A stretch of DNA of 42,231 nt from Gammaproteobacteria bacterium (GTDB lineage Bacteria > Pseudomonadota > Gammaproteobacteria > GCA-2400775), in the NCBI GenBank assembly GCA_015492075.1, contig WGFU01000022.1:1-42231 (forward strand), given 5' to 3'. Positions 1 through 7,517 of the stretch are shown here, in pieces. Each line of letters begins with the position of its first letter. The stretch's first letter is position 1. The translations under genes and the position numbers were made by a program. The notes beneath the pieces were generated by a model. That model did not search any database, was not told the DNA's origin, and saw only the letters and a list, made by a program, of their open reading frames with translations.

Positions 1-319
1 AGGAACTGGCTATTTCATAGGCGGATTGCGCCTGAAATCTGCCAAATGGGCAGAAAACGTTGAGCAGTCAGAGCAGAATTGCTTGTTTTTAGCTGTTTTC
101 TCAAAATTTAGGGCTTGTTCAGAGGTTCCTTTGCTCAATATTCAATATTGAAGGTTCTTTGTTTTCTTAGGAGAGTATACCCTTCTAATTAACATCAGGG
201 GTCGGGTTTTGAAAGGTAGTAAACGCGAAATTATTTCGTATCGCGAAGATATACATTATCGCTAATGTTACTATAGAGCAGTTCGTAAAATATCGTTTGT
301 TATTATCTGTCGCGGGCAA
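1..319. other. Intergenic stretch, no gene recognised
   Basis: This A/T-rich stretch lies downstream of the pilA terminator. I see no reading frame with coding character, no tRNA and no clear repeat. It may hold the 3' flank of a gene beyond the window edge, but nothing in it can be named. Confidence 0.5.
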
Positions 320-347
320 TAAAAAGCCCCCGTAAACGGGGGGCTTA
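320..347 (-). terminator. Rho-independent terminator of pilA
   Basis: Read on the minus strand, a G+C-rich stem (AAGCCCCCCG / CGGGGGCTT with one bulged base, 4-nt loop) is followed by a run of five T. It lies about 25 bp after the pilA stop codon, so pilA is probably a single-gene transcript. Confidence 0.85.
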
Positions 348-370
348 GTGTTTGCGCTAGCTAAACTTTT

Positions 371-838
371 TTAGCGGCAGTTGGCAGGACGGAATTTGTC
401 GTCCAGATTCCCACCCGTACAATCTGTTGTCAAACCTGTAGGGCCTCCAGTGAATACAATATTGAGAGTGTCACCATTTGCATCGGCAGTTAAACCACCA
501 AGTGTCAAAACCCAAGTTCCAACAGTGTCGCTAGTTCGAGTATAAGCCGCGTTTGTGATGAAGGCAGACGCTTCAAAGACTGCGTCTTGGTCAGTTATTA
601 CTGAGTCAGCGGCAGCAGGCATATCACCATCTGAAGCATAGTCCTCATATATGGATACTTTAGAGCCACTGACCAAACCCATGATTTCGGAGACCTTAGC
701 TCTCACTGTATAGTCTTGGTAGGATGGAATCGCGATGGCGGCAAGAATACCGATAATCGCGACGACAATCATCAGTTCGATGAGGGTAAAACCTTTTTGT
801 ACCCTGCGGGCAAGTGGTGATTTTTGTGTACGTTTCAT
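371..838 (-). CDS. pilA: Type IV major pilin PilA
   Basis: The protein has the class III signal typical of type IVa pilins: a basic leader ending in QKG, then mature [23 protein letters not shown] with Glu at mature position 5. PilD would cleave after Gly16 and N-methylate Phe. The hydrophobic N-terminal helix builds the filament core. The last 20 residues hold a Cys pair (TDC...ANCR), the usual disulfide-bonded D-region. The leader of 16 residues is longer than the usual 6-7, and no alternative start lies closer to the cleavage site. A good Shine-Dalgarno (AGGAG) precedes the ATG. A sigma-54 site upstream and pilR/pilS next door point to PilR-dependent expression. Mature length is 139 residues, normal for a major pilin. 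It could be a second pilin rather than the main one, since pilBCD are not next to it. Confidence 0.9.
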   Translation of the reverse strand: MKRTQKSPLARRVQKGFTLIELMIVVAIIGILAAIAIPSYQDYTVRAKVSEIMGLVSGSKVSIYEDYASDGDMPAAADSVITDQDAVFEASAFITNAAYTRTSDTVGTWVLTLGGLTADANGDTLNIVFTGGPTGLTTDCTGGNLDDKFRPANCR

Positions 839-925
839 GGTGTACTCCTGATTAAATAAATTCTATAAAGTGGCCGGTGGCGCTGCTTTGCGTATTCTAC
901 AACGTAGCCGTCTGCGAATGTATTT

Positions 926-941
926 AGCACAGCCTATGCCA
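926..941 (-). promoter_or_regulatory. Sigma-54 (-24/-12) promoter of pilA
   Basis: On the minus strand the sequence TGGCATAGGCTGTGCT matches the RpoN consensus TGGCAC-N5-TTGCW, with GG and GC at the correct spacing. Transcription would start near 915, leaving a leader of about 75 nt before the pilA ATG. The neighbouring gene encodes PilR, the known activator of pilA promoters of this class. Confidence 0.75.
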
Positions 942-1112
942 GTTTTGCTGTAGTAGTGTGAATAATTGAAAATTTTAAGCAATTCATACTGTTAGCTATT
1001 GTCTCGCTAAAATGTCTATCGGTGATAAGGGGTTTGTTCTTTAATTTTTTGATTCAAGAGTGTTGATTTTCAACACCTAGCTGTTCAGATTAAACAGTTT
1101 GTGATGTCCCTG

Positions 1113-2423
1113 TCAGTTTATTTCCAGCTTGCGTAGACGGTAGCGCAGGGCGTTGAACGAGATGCCCAATATTTTTGCAGCCTGGGTTTTATTGTGTCCG
1201 GTTTGTTCGAGTGCTTTGAGAATGCTGGCTTTTTCGGTGCAATCGAGTTGGCTATCCAGATTGGGTGCTGTGTCGCTTATGTCTGTCTTGGGCAGGTTAA
1301 GGTCATGGGCATCGATGCTGTTGCCATCGCACAGCGTCATCGCGCGTTCCAGAATATTTTCCAGTTCGCGCACGTTGCCTGGGAAATGATAGCTTTGTAA
1401 GGCGCGAATGGCTTCGTCCCGGATGTCGGGCGCTGTGACTTCATGTGCGTCGGCAAGTCGGGTAAGCAAGTGTGTTGCCAGTTCCGGGATATCGCCACGA
1501 CGGTCCCGCAGGCTGGGCATGGCCAGTTCGATGACGTTAATGCGGTAAAACAGGTCTTGTCTGAAATGGCCATTTTGCACGAGCTCAGCGAGATTTTTAT
1601 GTGTAGCGCTGAGTATGCGCACATTTACTGGTATCTCTTCGCTGGCGCCCACTGGGCGTATGGCTTTTTCCTGAATGGCGCGCAACAGTTTGACCTGCAT
1701 GGCGAGTGGCAGGTCGGCGACTTCATCAAGAAACAGGGTACCGCCGTTAGCACTTTGAAACAGCCCCGGGTTGTCTATGTGCGCCCCGGTAAAACTGCCT
1801 TTTTTATGACCAAAGAATTCGCTTTCCATTAATTCACTGGGGATGGCGCCGCAATTGACCGCGACAAAGGCAGCATCGCAACGTGCGCCATGATCGTGAA
1901 TCATACGTGCGGCGAGTTCCTTGCCGGTGCCGGATTCTCCACTGATGTAAACAGGTGCCTGACTGCGCGCCAATTTGTTGATGGTGGCCCGTGTTGTTGC
2001 CATCACACTGGAGCTGCCCAACAATTTTAACTGCTTCTTGGTGGTGGGTTTGGTTTGAGACAGACGTAGGGCGGTGTCGACGAGGTTGCGCAGATTATTC
2101 AGGTTAACGGGTTTTGACACAAAATCGTAGGCACCGGCTTTGAGCGCGGTAATGGCGGCTTCCATATTGCCGTGTGCGGTAATCATGGCGACCGGGGTGT
2201 TGGGGTGGTGTTGCTGGATGTATTTGATCAGGTCGATACCATCACCGTCGGGTAAGCGCATATCGGTGAGGCACAAATCAAACGCTTGCTCGGCGAGCAG
2301 GTGTTTTCCTTCACTGATGTTTGCCGCAGCATGTGTGACTATATCCATGCGCGCAAGGGTGATTTCCAATAGTTCTCGAATATCCGGTTCGTCATCAACG
2401 ATCAGTGCAGTGGCGCAATTCAT
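1113..2423 (-). CDS. pilR: Sigma-54-dependent response regulator PilR
   Basis: This NtrC-family activator has three domains in order. The receiver domain (about 1-120) has the acidic pair Asp10/Asp11, phospho-acceptor Asp54 (LTDMRLPDGDG) and Lys104. The AAA+ domain has Walker A GESGTGKE at 162-169, the sigma-54 contact loop GSFTGA at 209-214 and Walker B FLDE at 231-234. A Fis-type helix-turn-helix forms the C-terminus (KTQAAKILGISFNALRYRLRK). It lies 11 nt after pilS and would be co-transcribed with it. PilR phosphorylated by PilS activates sigma-54 transcription of pilA, and a matching promoter is present at 926-941. Length 436 is normal for PilR (about 445). The loop reads GSFTGA instead of GAFTGA, a conservative difference. 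Confidence 0.95.
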   Translation of the reverse strand: MNCATALIVDDEPDIRELLEITLARMDIVTHAAANISEGKHLLAEQAFDLCLTDMRLPDGDGIDLIKYIQQHHPNTPVAMITAHGNMEAAITALKAGAYDFVSKPVNLNNLRNLVDTALRLSQTKPTTKKQLKLLGSSSVMATTRATINKLARSQAPVYISGESGTGKELAARMIHDHGARCDAAFVAVNCGAIPSELMESEFFGHKKGSFTGAHIDNPGLFQSANGGTLFLDEVADLPLAMQVKLLRAIQEKAIRPVGASEEIPVNVRILSATHKNLAELVQNGHFRQDLFYRINVIELAMPSLRDRRGDIPELATHLLTRLADAHEVTAPDIRDEAIRALQSYHFPGNVRELENILERAMTLCDGNSIDAHDLNLPKTDISDTAPNLDSQLDCTEKASILKALEQTGHNKTQAAKILGISFNALRYRLRKLEIN

Positions 2424-2434
2424 ACGAAGGTCTC

Positions 2435-4120
2435 TTAAGCTGCCTGGTGTTGGCGGCGGGTGTCGGCAAAACTGATACGGAAACAGGCACCGCCATTCTT
2501 GCTCTGCACACCAGAGGCAGCGGGTAAATAGTGCAAGCGCGCCTGATTATTGGCACACAGTTCACGTGCGATATACAGACCGAGTCCAGTCCCTGAACTA
2601 TTCGTGGTAAAGAACGGTTCGAAAATCTTGTCGAGCATTGGTTTGTCTATGCCGGGGCCTTGATCAGTGACGTCCAGTACAGGAAGGTAATCCCTGCCGT
2701 CGTGATGAAGGCTTAAGCCTATGCTTACCTTGTCTGAGTCAGCTTGTCCGTGACGTAGGGCGTTGGTGCAAAGGTTCCACACAACCTGATGCAGGTGGCT
2801 AGGGTCGAAATTGGCAATACACGGTGTCTTATCATTCGTGACCAGAATACTGCTTTCTACCAGGTTCATATTTTGGCAGAACTCGATTTTGAATTGTTGA
2901 ACCCATGTCACAAGATCGATAATTTCGCTATGTGTAGCCTTGCGTTGGCTCAGTTGCATAACATTATCGACGATCTTATCCAGGCGTTTAGATTGTTGGC
3001 TGATGATTTCCGTGAGACGCTGGTCATTATTATGAATGTCCGCCGACTCGGCCAGCAGCTGGCCAGCGTGACTGATAGCGCCTAGGGGGTTTCTGATTTC
3101 ATGCGCAATACTGGCCGTCAGTCGCCCAAGTGAGGCAAGTTTAAGCTGCTGTGCCTGTTGCACAAGTGCTGTGTTGTCCTCAAGGAAAATGAGCGTGCCG
3201 GCCTTTTCTTCCTTTCTGCCCAGGTGAGCAAAACGCAGAGTCAATTCGCACGAGCCTTGTTGAACCTGTATCGAGCTTGGCTGGTACTGCCTGTCTTGTT
3301 GCCAGCGCAGCAATTCCCGTTTCAGGTCAGGATGCATATCAATACATTGCACGGCACTATTTTCGTCTAGCGATAACAGCTCCCTCGTTGCCTGATTGAC
3401 CAGTTGTGGTTGATTATTGCTATCAAGCACCAGCACACCGGTTTGCATGCGTTGTATCACGTAACGAGTGAGCTGTTCCATTGTCAGTAAATCACTGCCG
3501 CGCTGCTCCGCCAGGCGTTCACTATTACGAATGCGTTGCGCAAGATAGGTGGCGAGCATGGCTGCGGCAAAAAAGGTAATACCTAGAATGCCAGCATGTG
3601 TATAGCTGACCGTAGGGGAATAAAAAGTGTCTAAAAGCACGGCAAAGCTGGCTAAAGCGGCAAAAAACAACGCGTTACGCCCCGTGCTAAGTACACTACC
3701 GCCAGCGACCGCAACCGCGAGCAATACAGCAATATCGTTGCCGAAGTCACCAGCAAAATGTGCGAGTAAGGTAATGGCGATAATGTCAGTGACAATGTGG
3801 AGGCTAACCTGCCGACTAAAGCGTGGTTTTTTGTATTTAATTGTGATGACATAACACAAACTGCACAGAAGGTAACCAAAGCTGATGACAACTAGGGGCG
3901 CTGGATTGATGCCGTTGAAGAGACTGTGATAGCTTTCGGCGAAAAACAGTGCGCTTAAGCCGCCGCTGATCAGCAAGCGGTAAAGGTTTAATAGTTGTAG
4001 TGGTCGCCAGGTATTGTTGCTACTGTCTTGTCCGCCGCGCGACTGGGCGTGACGGCGGTCGGGGCCACTATAATCAATAGGCGAGTCAATGCATGGCCAA
4101 TGATTGCCGTTGGTACTCAT
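2435..4120 (-). CDS. pilS: Sensor histidine kinase PilS
   Basis: The N-terminal half (about 45-195) holds six hydrophobic segments in the inner membrane, as in Pseudomonas PilS. A PAS-like linker follows (about 220-320). The kinase core has the H-box AHEIRNPLGA with phospho-acceptor His340, the N-box NLCTNALRHG (449-458), DQGPG (486-490) and GTGLGLY (510-516). PilS senses the membrane level of pilin and sets the phosphorylation state of PilR. The gene lies 11 nt upstream of pilR. Length 561 is slightly longer than the usual 530, because of an extra hydrophilic N-terminal segment of about 40 residues that includes a GPDRR motif. Confidence 0.94.
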   Translation of the reverse strand: MSTNGNHWPCIDSPIDYSGPDRRHAQSRGGQDSSNNTWRPLQLLNLYRLLISGGLSALFFAESYHSLFNGINPAPLVVISFGYLLCSLCYVITIKYKKPRFSRQVSLHIVTDIIAITLLAHFAGDFGNDIAVLLAVAVAGGSVLSTGRNALFFAALASFAVLLDTFYSPTVSYTHAGILGITFFAAAMLATYLAQRIRNSERLAEQRGSDLLTMEQLTRYVIQRMQTGVLVLDSNNQPQLVNQATRELLSLDENSAVQCIDMHPDLKRELLRWQQDRQYQPSSIQVQQGSCELTLRFAHLGRKEEKAGTLIFLEDNTALVQQAQQLKLASLGRLTASIAHEIRNPLGAISHAGQLLAESADIHNNDQRLTEIISQQSKRLDKIVDNVMQLSQRKATHSEIIDLVTWVQQFKIEFCQNMNLVESSILVTNDKTPCIANFDPSHLHQVVWNLCTNALRHGQADSDKVSIGLSLHHDGRDYLPVLDVTDQGPGIDKPMLDKIFEPFFTTNSSGTGLGLYIARELCANNQARLHYLPAASGVQSKNGGACFRISFADTRRQHQAA

Positions 4121-4170
4121 GGCTATATGGATCGGCCGCCACTGGCAAAGCCTTAGCGATAAGCGCGTTG

Positions 4171-4398
4171 CTAGTGGTTGCAGTCGCTATTTTCAGGTGG
4201 GCAATAAAAGAGACCATTTTCCGTGATGGCAGTTTCTTTAGGCAGATGGACGCCGCAGGCATTGCACTGTACCAGGTTGCCACGGATCTGTTTGGTCGCG
4301 GCCGGCGTTTTCATGGTGTGTCGGCGCTGGATAATCCGATAGACACGAAAGCCAAGCCAGATCAGTAGCCCCAGAATAATGAGTTTGGTAATGCCCAT
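4171..4398 (-). CDS. PP0621-family small membrane/zinc-ribbon protein
   Basis: This 75-residue protein starts with one membrane helix (about 3-21, ITKLIILGLLIWLGFRVYR). A short cytoplasmic part follows with a CNAC...C zinc-ribbon-like pattern (VQCNACGVHLPKETA...GLFYCPPENSDC). Proteins of this kind, called the PP0621 family after a Pseudomonas putida locus, are commonly found just upstream of pilS, as here. Function is unknown; a link to pilus regulation is suggested only by position. A GGAG Shine-Dalgarno precedes the ATG. The gap to pilS is 50 nt, so the genes are probably one transcript. Confidence 0.8.
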   Translation of the reverse strand: MGITKLIILGLLIWLGFRVYRIIQRRHTMKTPAATKQIRGNLVQCNACGVHLPKETAITENGLFYCPPENSDCNH

Positions 4399-4451
4399 GG
4401 TGTGCTCCGCCTATTACCCGAGTTGCTTCATTAAATTAATTGTTACTGGTT

Positions 4452-4497
4452 TTGGTCGGGGTGAGAGGATTTGAACCTCCGGCCCCTGCCTCCCGAA
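4452..4497. repeat. attL: 46-bp repeat of tRNA-Pro 3' end
   Basis: These 46 bases are identical to 26280-26325. They contain the encoded CCA, the acceptor 3' strand, the T arm, the variable loop and the anticodon stem 3' strand. Identity ends at the 5' edge of the anticodon loop (TTCGGGA), a usual crossover place for tRNA-targeting tyrosine recombinases. This copy cannot make a tRNA because the 5' half is missing. Confidence 0.95.
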
Positions 4498-4501
4498 CAC
4501 G

Positions 4502-4624
4502 AAATCACACTCATTCTTTTCAAGAAGTTACAGCATAACACGAGCGATAACAGTCACGTAGTGTGTTGGGGTGTGTCGCCAAATCACACTGAATCTTGTT
4601 CGTAGTGTGACAAAATTGTGACAA
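4502..4624. promoter_or_regulatory. Left-end recombinase-type binding sites (AGTGTGA motifs)
   Basis: Within 130 bp of attL the heptamer AGTGTGA occurs on both strands. The inverted copies AAATCACACT are at 4502-4511 and 4581-4590, and a direct tandem AGTGTGACAA-N3-TGTGACAA is at 4604-4624. The same tandem, differing only in its middle 3 bases, lies beside the integrase start at 26193-26213. Arm-type integrase or excisionase sites are the likely role; this is inference from position and repetition. Confidence 0.6.
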
Positions 4625-4773
4625 GAATTTCGTTGGAAAAAGTATTCGATGTGTCCGTTCATTTTTGGAAAAACTACAACAATACTTGAAAGGATTTAAC
4701 GTCGCTTCCATGTGAAACCGAGTGTCTCATTGTACCTTTGAAATGACCGCAAGGCTTGCAAAGGAGGCGCGAC

Positions 4774-5058
4774 GTGAGCACAGAGTATTCGATGGAACAA
4801 GGGAAGTATTACACTGATACCGATATCGCCGGGTTGCTGGGTATATCGCTTGGGCGATTGCGCAACAAGTTGAGCGCCGGAAATCCGCTGCCGCCGCGTA
4901 TACAGCCACCGGGTTGCCGCGGCCGACTGTGGCCTTGCAACGCCGTGCACGAATGGCTGGACCAGTTCATCGTAACGGTTGTCGATCCGGTAGCGCACGA
5001 TCCGCAACCCAGGCGTCGCGGGCGTCCGACCAAGCAGGAGGCTCGGGCGAGGCGGTGA
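4774..5058 (+). CDS. AlpA-like small DNA-binding protein
   Basis: The GTG at 4774 is chosen because AAGGAGG (4761-4767) precedes it by 6 nt; the frame is open further upstream but lacks such a site. The 94-residue protein has a winged-helix/HTH_17-like segment (YYTDTDIAGLLGISLGRLRNK), then a pattern ending in the AlpA/excisionase-type phrase AVHEWLDQFI. The tail is basic (RRRGRPTKQEARARR) and resembles an AT-hook. Small proteins of this kind at the end of an island often act as excisionase or as regulators of the integrase. It overlaps the next gene by 4 nt (GTGA), so the two are translationally coupled. The recombination role is inferred. Confidence 0.7.
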   Translation: MSTEYSMEQGKYYTDTDIAGLLGISLGRLRNKLSAGNPLPPRIQPPGCRGRLWPCNAVHEWLDQFIVTVVDPVAHDPQPRRRGRPTKQEARARR

Positions 5059-5891
5059 GTATTGCGGCAATGAACTGGGCCTGGCAGCAAAAGCTATCGC
5101 CCACCCCGAAACTGATCCTGATGGCACTGGCCGATGCCGCCAATGACTTCGGTGTTTGCTGGCCCAGCGTGTCGACGGTGGCAACCAAGTGTTGTGTTTC
5201 CATTCGTACTGTTCGGCGGGTCTTGCAACAGCTTGTTGACCGCAGACTGTTGCTCTCCGAGCAACGCTATCGCAAGGATGGTTCCTGTTCCTCAAACTGT
5301 TATCGGTTGCGGCTGGAAGGGGGTGACAGATTGTCACCGGCCCCTGATCCCTGTGACACCACCCCCCGTCAGTGGTGCGAGGATCCCCCTGTCACAGGTG
5401 ACATACCAGGAACCACCATAGGAACCCAAAAGGAACCACTACAACCACAGGAAGCGGCAACCGGGGCGGTCGATTCCAAATCCGCGAAAAGTGGTAGCGG
5501 GGAATTATCTGAACTGGAATACCCCAAGGCCATGTCAGCGGCAGAACAGGAAGAAGCCAGGAAAAAACTCGCCGGCATTCCTGCGGATCTGTCGCAGCAA
5601 CTCCTCGATGAACTGGCTGCAAGCATCGGGGCGAATGTCATCCAGTCAACGCCGTTGGCTTATCTGCGTGGCCTGATCACGCGAGCACGTTCCGGTACGT
5701 TCACGCCGGAGGGTGCCTTGCAGGTTGCAGAACATCGCAAGCGCAGGGCAGAGGTCGACACCGCAATAAGGTGTAATGAAGACAGGGGCAGTTACTATCC
5801 GCTTGCCGCAGTCGATACCGAGAATCCGTTGATCAAGAAGCTGCTCGGTATTCAGCGAAGGGTGCAAGAGAAGGATCGAGAGTCAGATTAA
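5055..5891 (+). CDS. Phage-replication-like helix-turn-helix protein
   Basis: The start may be the GTG at 5055, overlapping the previous stop, or the ATG at 5070 that yields MNWAWQQKLSPTPKLILMALADAAND. That opening is the usual one of phage and island winged-helix proteins related to replication initiators. The HTH core continues as WPSVSTVATKCCVSIRTVRRVLQQLVDRRLL (about 30-65). A polar linker follows, then a C-terminal segment (about 170-275) of helical character with no recognised motif. Such proteins bind origins or act as replisome organisers in phages; here this is inferred from the N-terminal domain only. No helicase or primase follows it, so any replication role would rely on host proteins. 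Confidence 0.65.
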   Translation: MSIAAMNWAWQQKLSPTPKLILMALADAANDFGVCWPSVSTVATKCCVSIRTVRRVLQQLVDRRLLLSEQRYRKDGSCSSNCYRLRLEGGDRLSPAPDPCDTTPRQWCEDPPVTGDIPGTTIGTQKEPLQPQEAATGAVDSKSAKSGSGELSELEYPKAMSAAEQEEARKKLAGIPADLSQQLLDELAASIGANVIQSTPLAYLRGLITRARSGTFTPEGALQVAEHRKRRAEVDTAIRCNEDRGSYYPLAAVDTENPLIKKLLGIQRRVQEKDRESD

Positions 5892-5946
5892 TGCCAGAGC
5901 AAATTTCTGGAACTCAATGAGTTACATTCCAAACTTAATAACAGCG

Positions 5947-6236
5947 GGTGGTACCCAGGGTACCACCTGGCCCTGGGTAGGTTCGGCAACGGCGCACCGA
6001 GTTCGAATTTCGACAACTGCTACCCCGGGTAGCACCCCATCGACTTAAAATTGCGCTGTAATTAATTGAATGTCTGTCCGTCTGCCCGTATTCGGTGGAA
6101 TGAGCGAAACGCGATTTATACTCTAAACCGACTATTGACATTAAGATCATAATGTAACTGATTGAATATCAGTGACAGCGCACCATGACCAAAATTTGGT
6201 CATGGTGATCACACATACCGATTCACCCGGTGAATC
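5947..6236. repeat. Cluster of four perfect odd-centred palindromes
   Basis: Each palindrome has two perfect arms around a single central base: 5947-5967 (10-bp arms, GGTGGTACCC), 6019-6033 (7-bp arms, GCTACCC), 6181-6207 (13-bp arms, CACCATGACCAAA) and 6220-6236 (8-bp arms, GATTCACC). The first two share the core TACCC-N-GGGTA with centres 69 bp apart. The one-base centre speaks against RNA hairpins and fits binding sites for dimeric proteins or iteron-like origin elements. Confidence 0.7.
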
Positions 6237-6441
6237 CACTATTGGCTTTAAGGCAGTGATGTAACCGCCTGAAAGTCAGTGGTAGCCGCGGGTATTCGCT
6301 GTTTGAGTATCGAGTCCGGATTATGACAGGCTGATTTCAGTGGCATCACTTCGGGTTTGTACGAAGGCGTTCCGAGCCGTCGTATGCAGCTGATGTGACA
6401 GGCGAATACCTGGCGCATGGCTTGCCTGACCCGGAGGCGCA

Positions 6442-6476
6442 CTCGTCACTAGTAAGCGAAGCGGGGTAGTGACGAG
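6442..6476. repeat. Hairpin with 10-bp perfect stem
   Basis: CTCGTCACTA and TAGTGACGAG form a perfect 10-bp stem around a 15-nt loop. No T-run follows on either strand, so it is not an ordinary terminator. It may be a structured site of the element. Confidence 0.5.
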
Positions 6477-7030
6477 GGCGGCAAGTCCATTAACGGCGCG
6501 GGCTTGCGATTGGATTTTTCGATTACAGCCGGGTTTTGTGTTCTTATACTGCTGCCCTCGATCGCCAAGATCTAATTGATTCAACCGTGGCCACTGCGTG
6601 TACTAGTGGCAATTGAGCGTATTCGGATCCTGTGACGCGCAACGGCTGTCAGCCGTGGATCCATCTTCCAAACCGAACCGATCTAATCCGATTAGGGGAT
6701 CGGCTCATTCTCGCAGGTATCTGCCTGCCATTACTCGACGAGCAGAGACGTCCGCCCCAGGCGGTGCCGTTGATGTTCATTTTCCAACAACCGCGGACAT
6801 GTTCCGCATATTTGAAAGGAGGTGTTTTATGAAACCACCCTGAAAGAAGGCCCGTCAGGGTCAAGTTGGCCAGCGCTGGGCCATTACCCAAAAGGGAAAA
6901 ACAGTGTTGCCTGAGATCAGGCATATTCAGGTCGTATGGGAGTGGTGTCCCCCGGTCGTACCGCACACGCGGGCCTCGGTAGCTTTGGTTGCCAGGTGAC
7001 CACTAACACTTACCAACTGGAGATAACACC

Positions 7031-7407
7031 GTGAGAGACCTGAAATACCAACTCAAACTACTTTGCCATCGCAATCGGGATGGCAGTTATGCAATAAAAG
7101 CCAAGCGGATGCTGTTTGACCGGGGCGATTCACCAAAACACATCGAATCGCAACTACGTTCACCAGATGCGCGTCTATGAGGGCGACACCCTGCGCGCCG
7201 GACTCTCCCACATGCACGGGCTGCGCTATGCCTACGCCCAGAACCGCTACGAGGAACTGACCGGCTGGAATTGCCCGGCCGTCGGTGGGCCAGATCGCAA
7301 GTCCCTGACTCCGGAACAGCGCGAGGCAGACCGAGAAGCACGGCTCACCATCAGTCAGGAATTAGGGCATGAGAGGGAAACCGTGGTCAGCCTATCTTGG
7401 TCGGTGA
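7031..7407 (+). pseudogene. Decayed tyrosine integrase (internal deletion plus frameshift)
   Basis: The GTG start with GGAG 8 nt upstream gives RDLKYQLKLLCHRNRDGSYA, which matches the N-terminus of a family of about 300-residue island integrases (MxDLNYQLKxLCxRNRDGSYATQ). The frame stops at 7180. From about 7146 the next frame gives the C-terminal catalytic part: QMRVYEGDTLRAGLSHMHGL, RYAYAQNRYEELTGW and ISQELGHERE. It holds HGLR of the HxxR box and the LGHE box. The terminal YLGR-stop with the catalytic Tyr is present at 7393-7407 but one base out of frame. The middle (about 200 residues, including the first catalytic Arg) is deleted. The product cannot be active. It shows that a second recombinase once resided here, so the island is composite. 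Family identity is by memory of its conserved ends. Confidence 0.8.
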
Positions 7408-7517
7408 CATCGTACTCGTTGCTCACGTCGCAATATCCTGTTTGAGAGGTTTTAACCCGCATTTCTCACCCCAAAAATACCAAGCGTACTGATGATTTGT
7501 TGGTGTAAGGTTAGACA

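Larger units (their letters stand above)
5892..7030. other. Long non-coding region rich in inverted repeats
   Basis: No convincing gene is seen in about 1.1 kb. Four perfect odd-centred palindromes lie at 5947-6236, and a 10-bp-stem hairpin lies at 6442-6476. A very strong Shine-Dalgarno (AAAGGAGGT, 6815-6823) is followed 6 nt later by a 4-codon frame MKPP-stop (6829-6843). The rest may be the untranslated leader of the decayed integrase at 7031. The region could be an origin, a regulatory region or DNA remaining after deletion. Confidence 0.5.

Noticed and set aside
4696-5337. Long open frame on the minus strand across the AlpA-like gene
   Set aside because: It is antisense to two genes with good ribosome sites and recognisable HTH motifs, and its translation is rich in Arg, Ser and Pro without any motif.
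6613-6843. Possible 76-residue gene on the plus strand
   Set aside because: No ribosome site at its start, no recognisable motif, and its only Shine-Dalgarno lies near its end.
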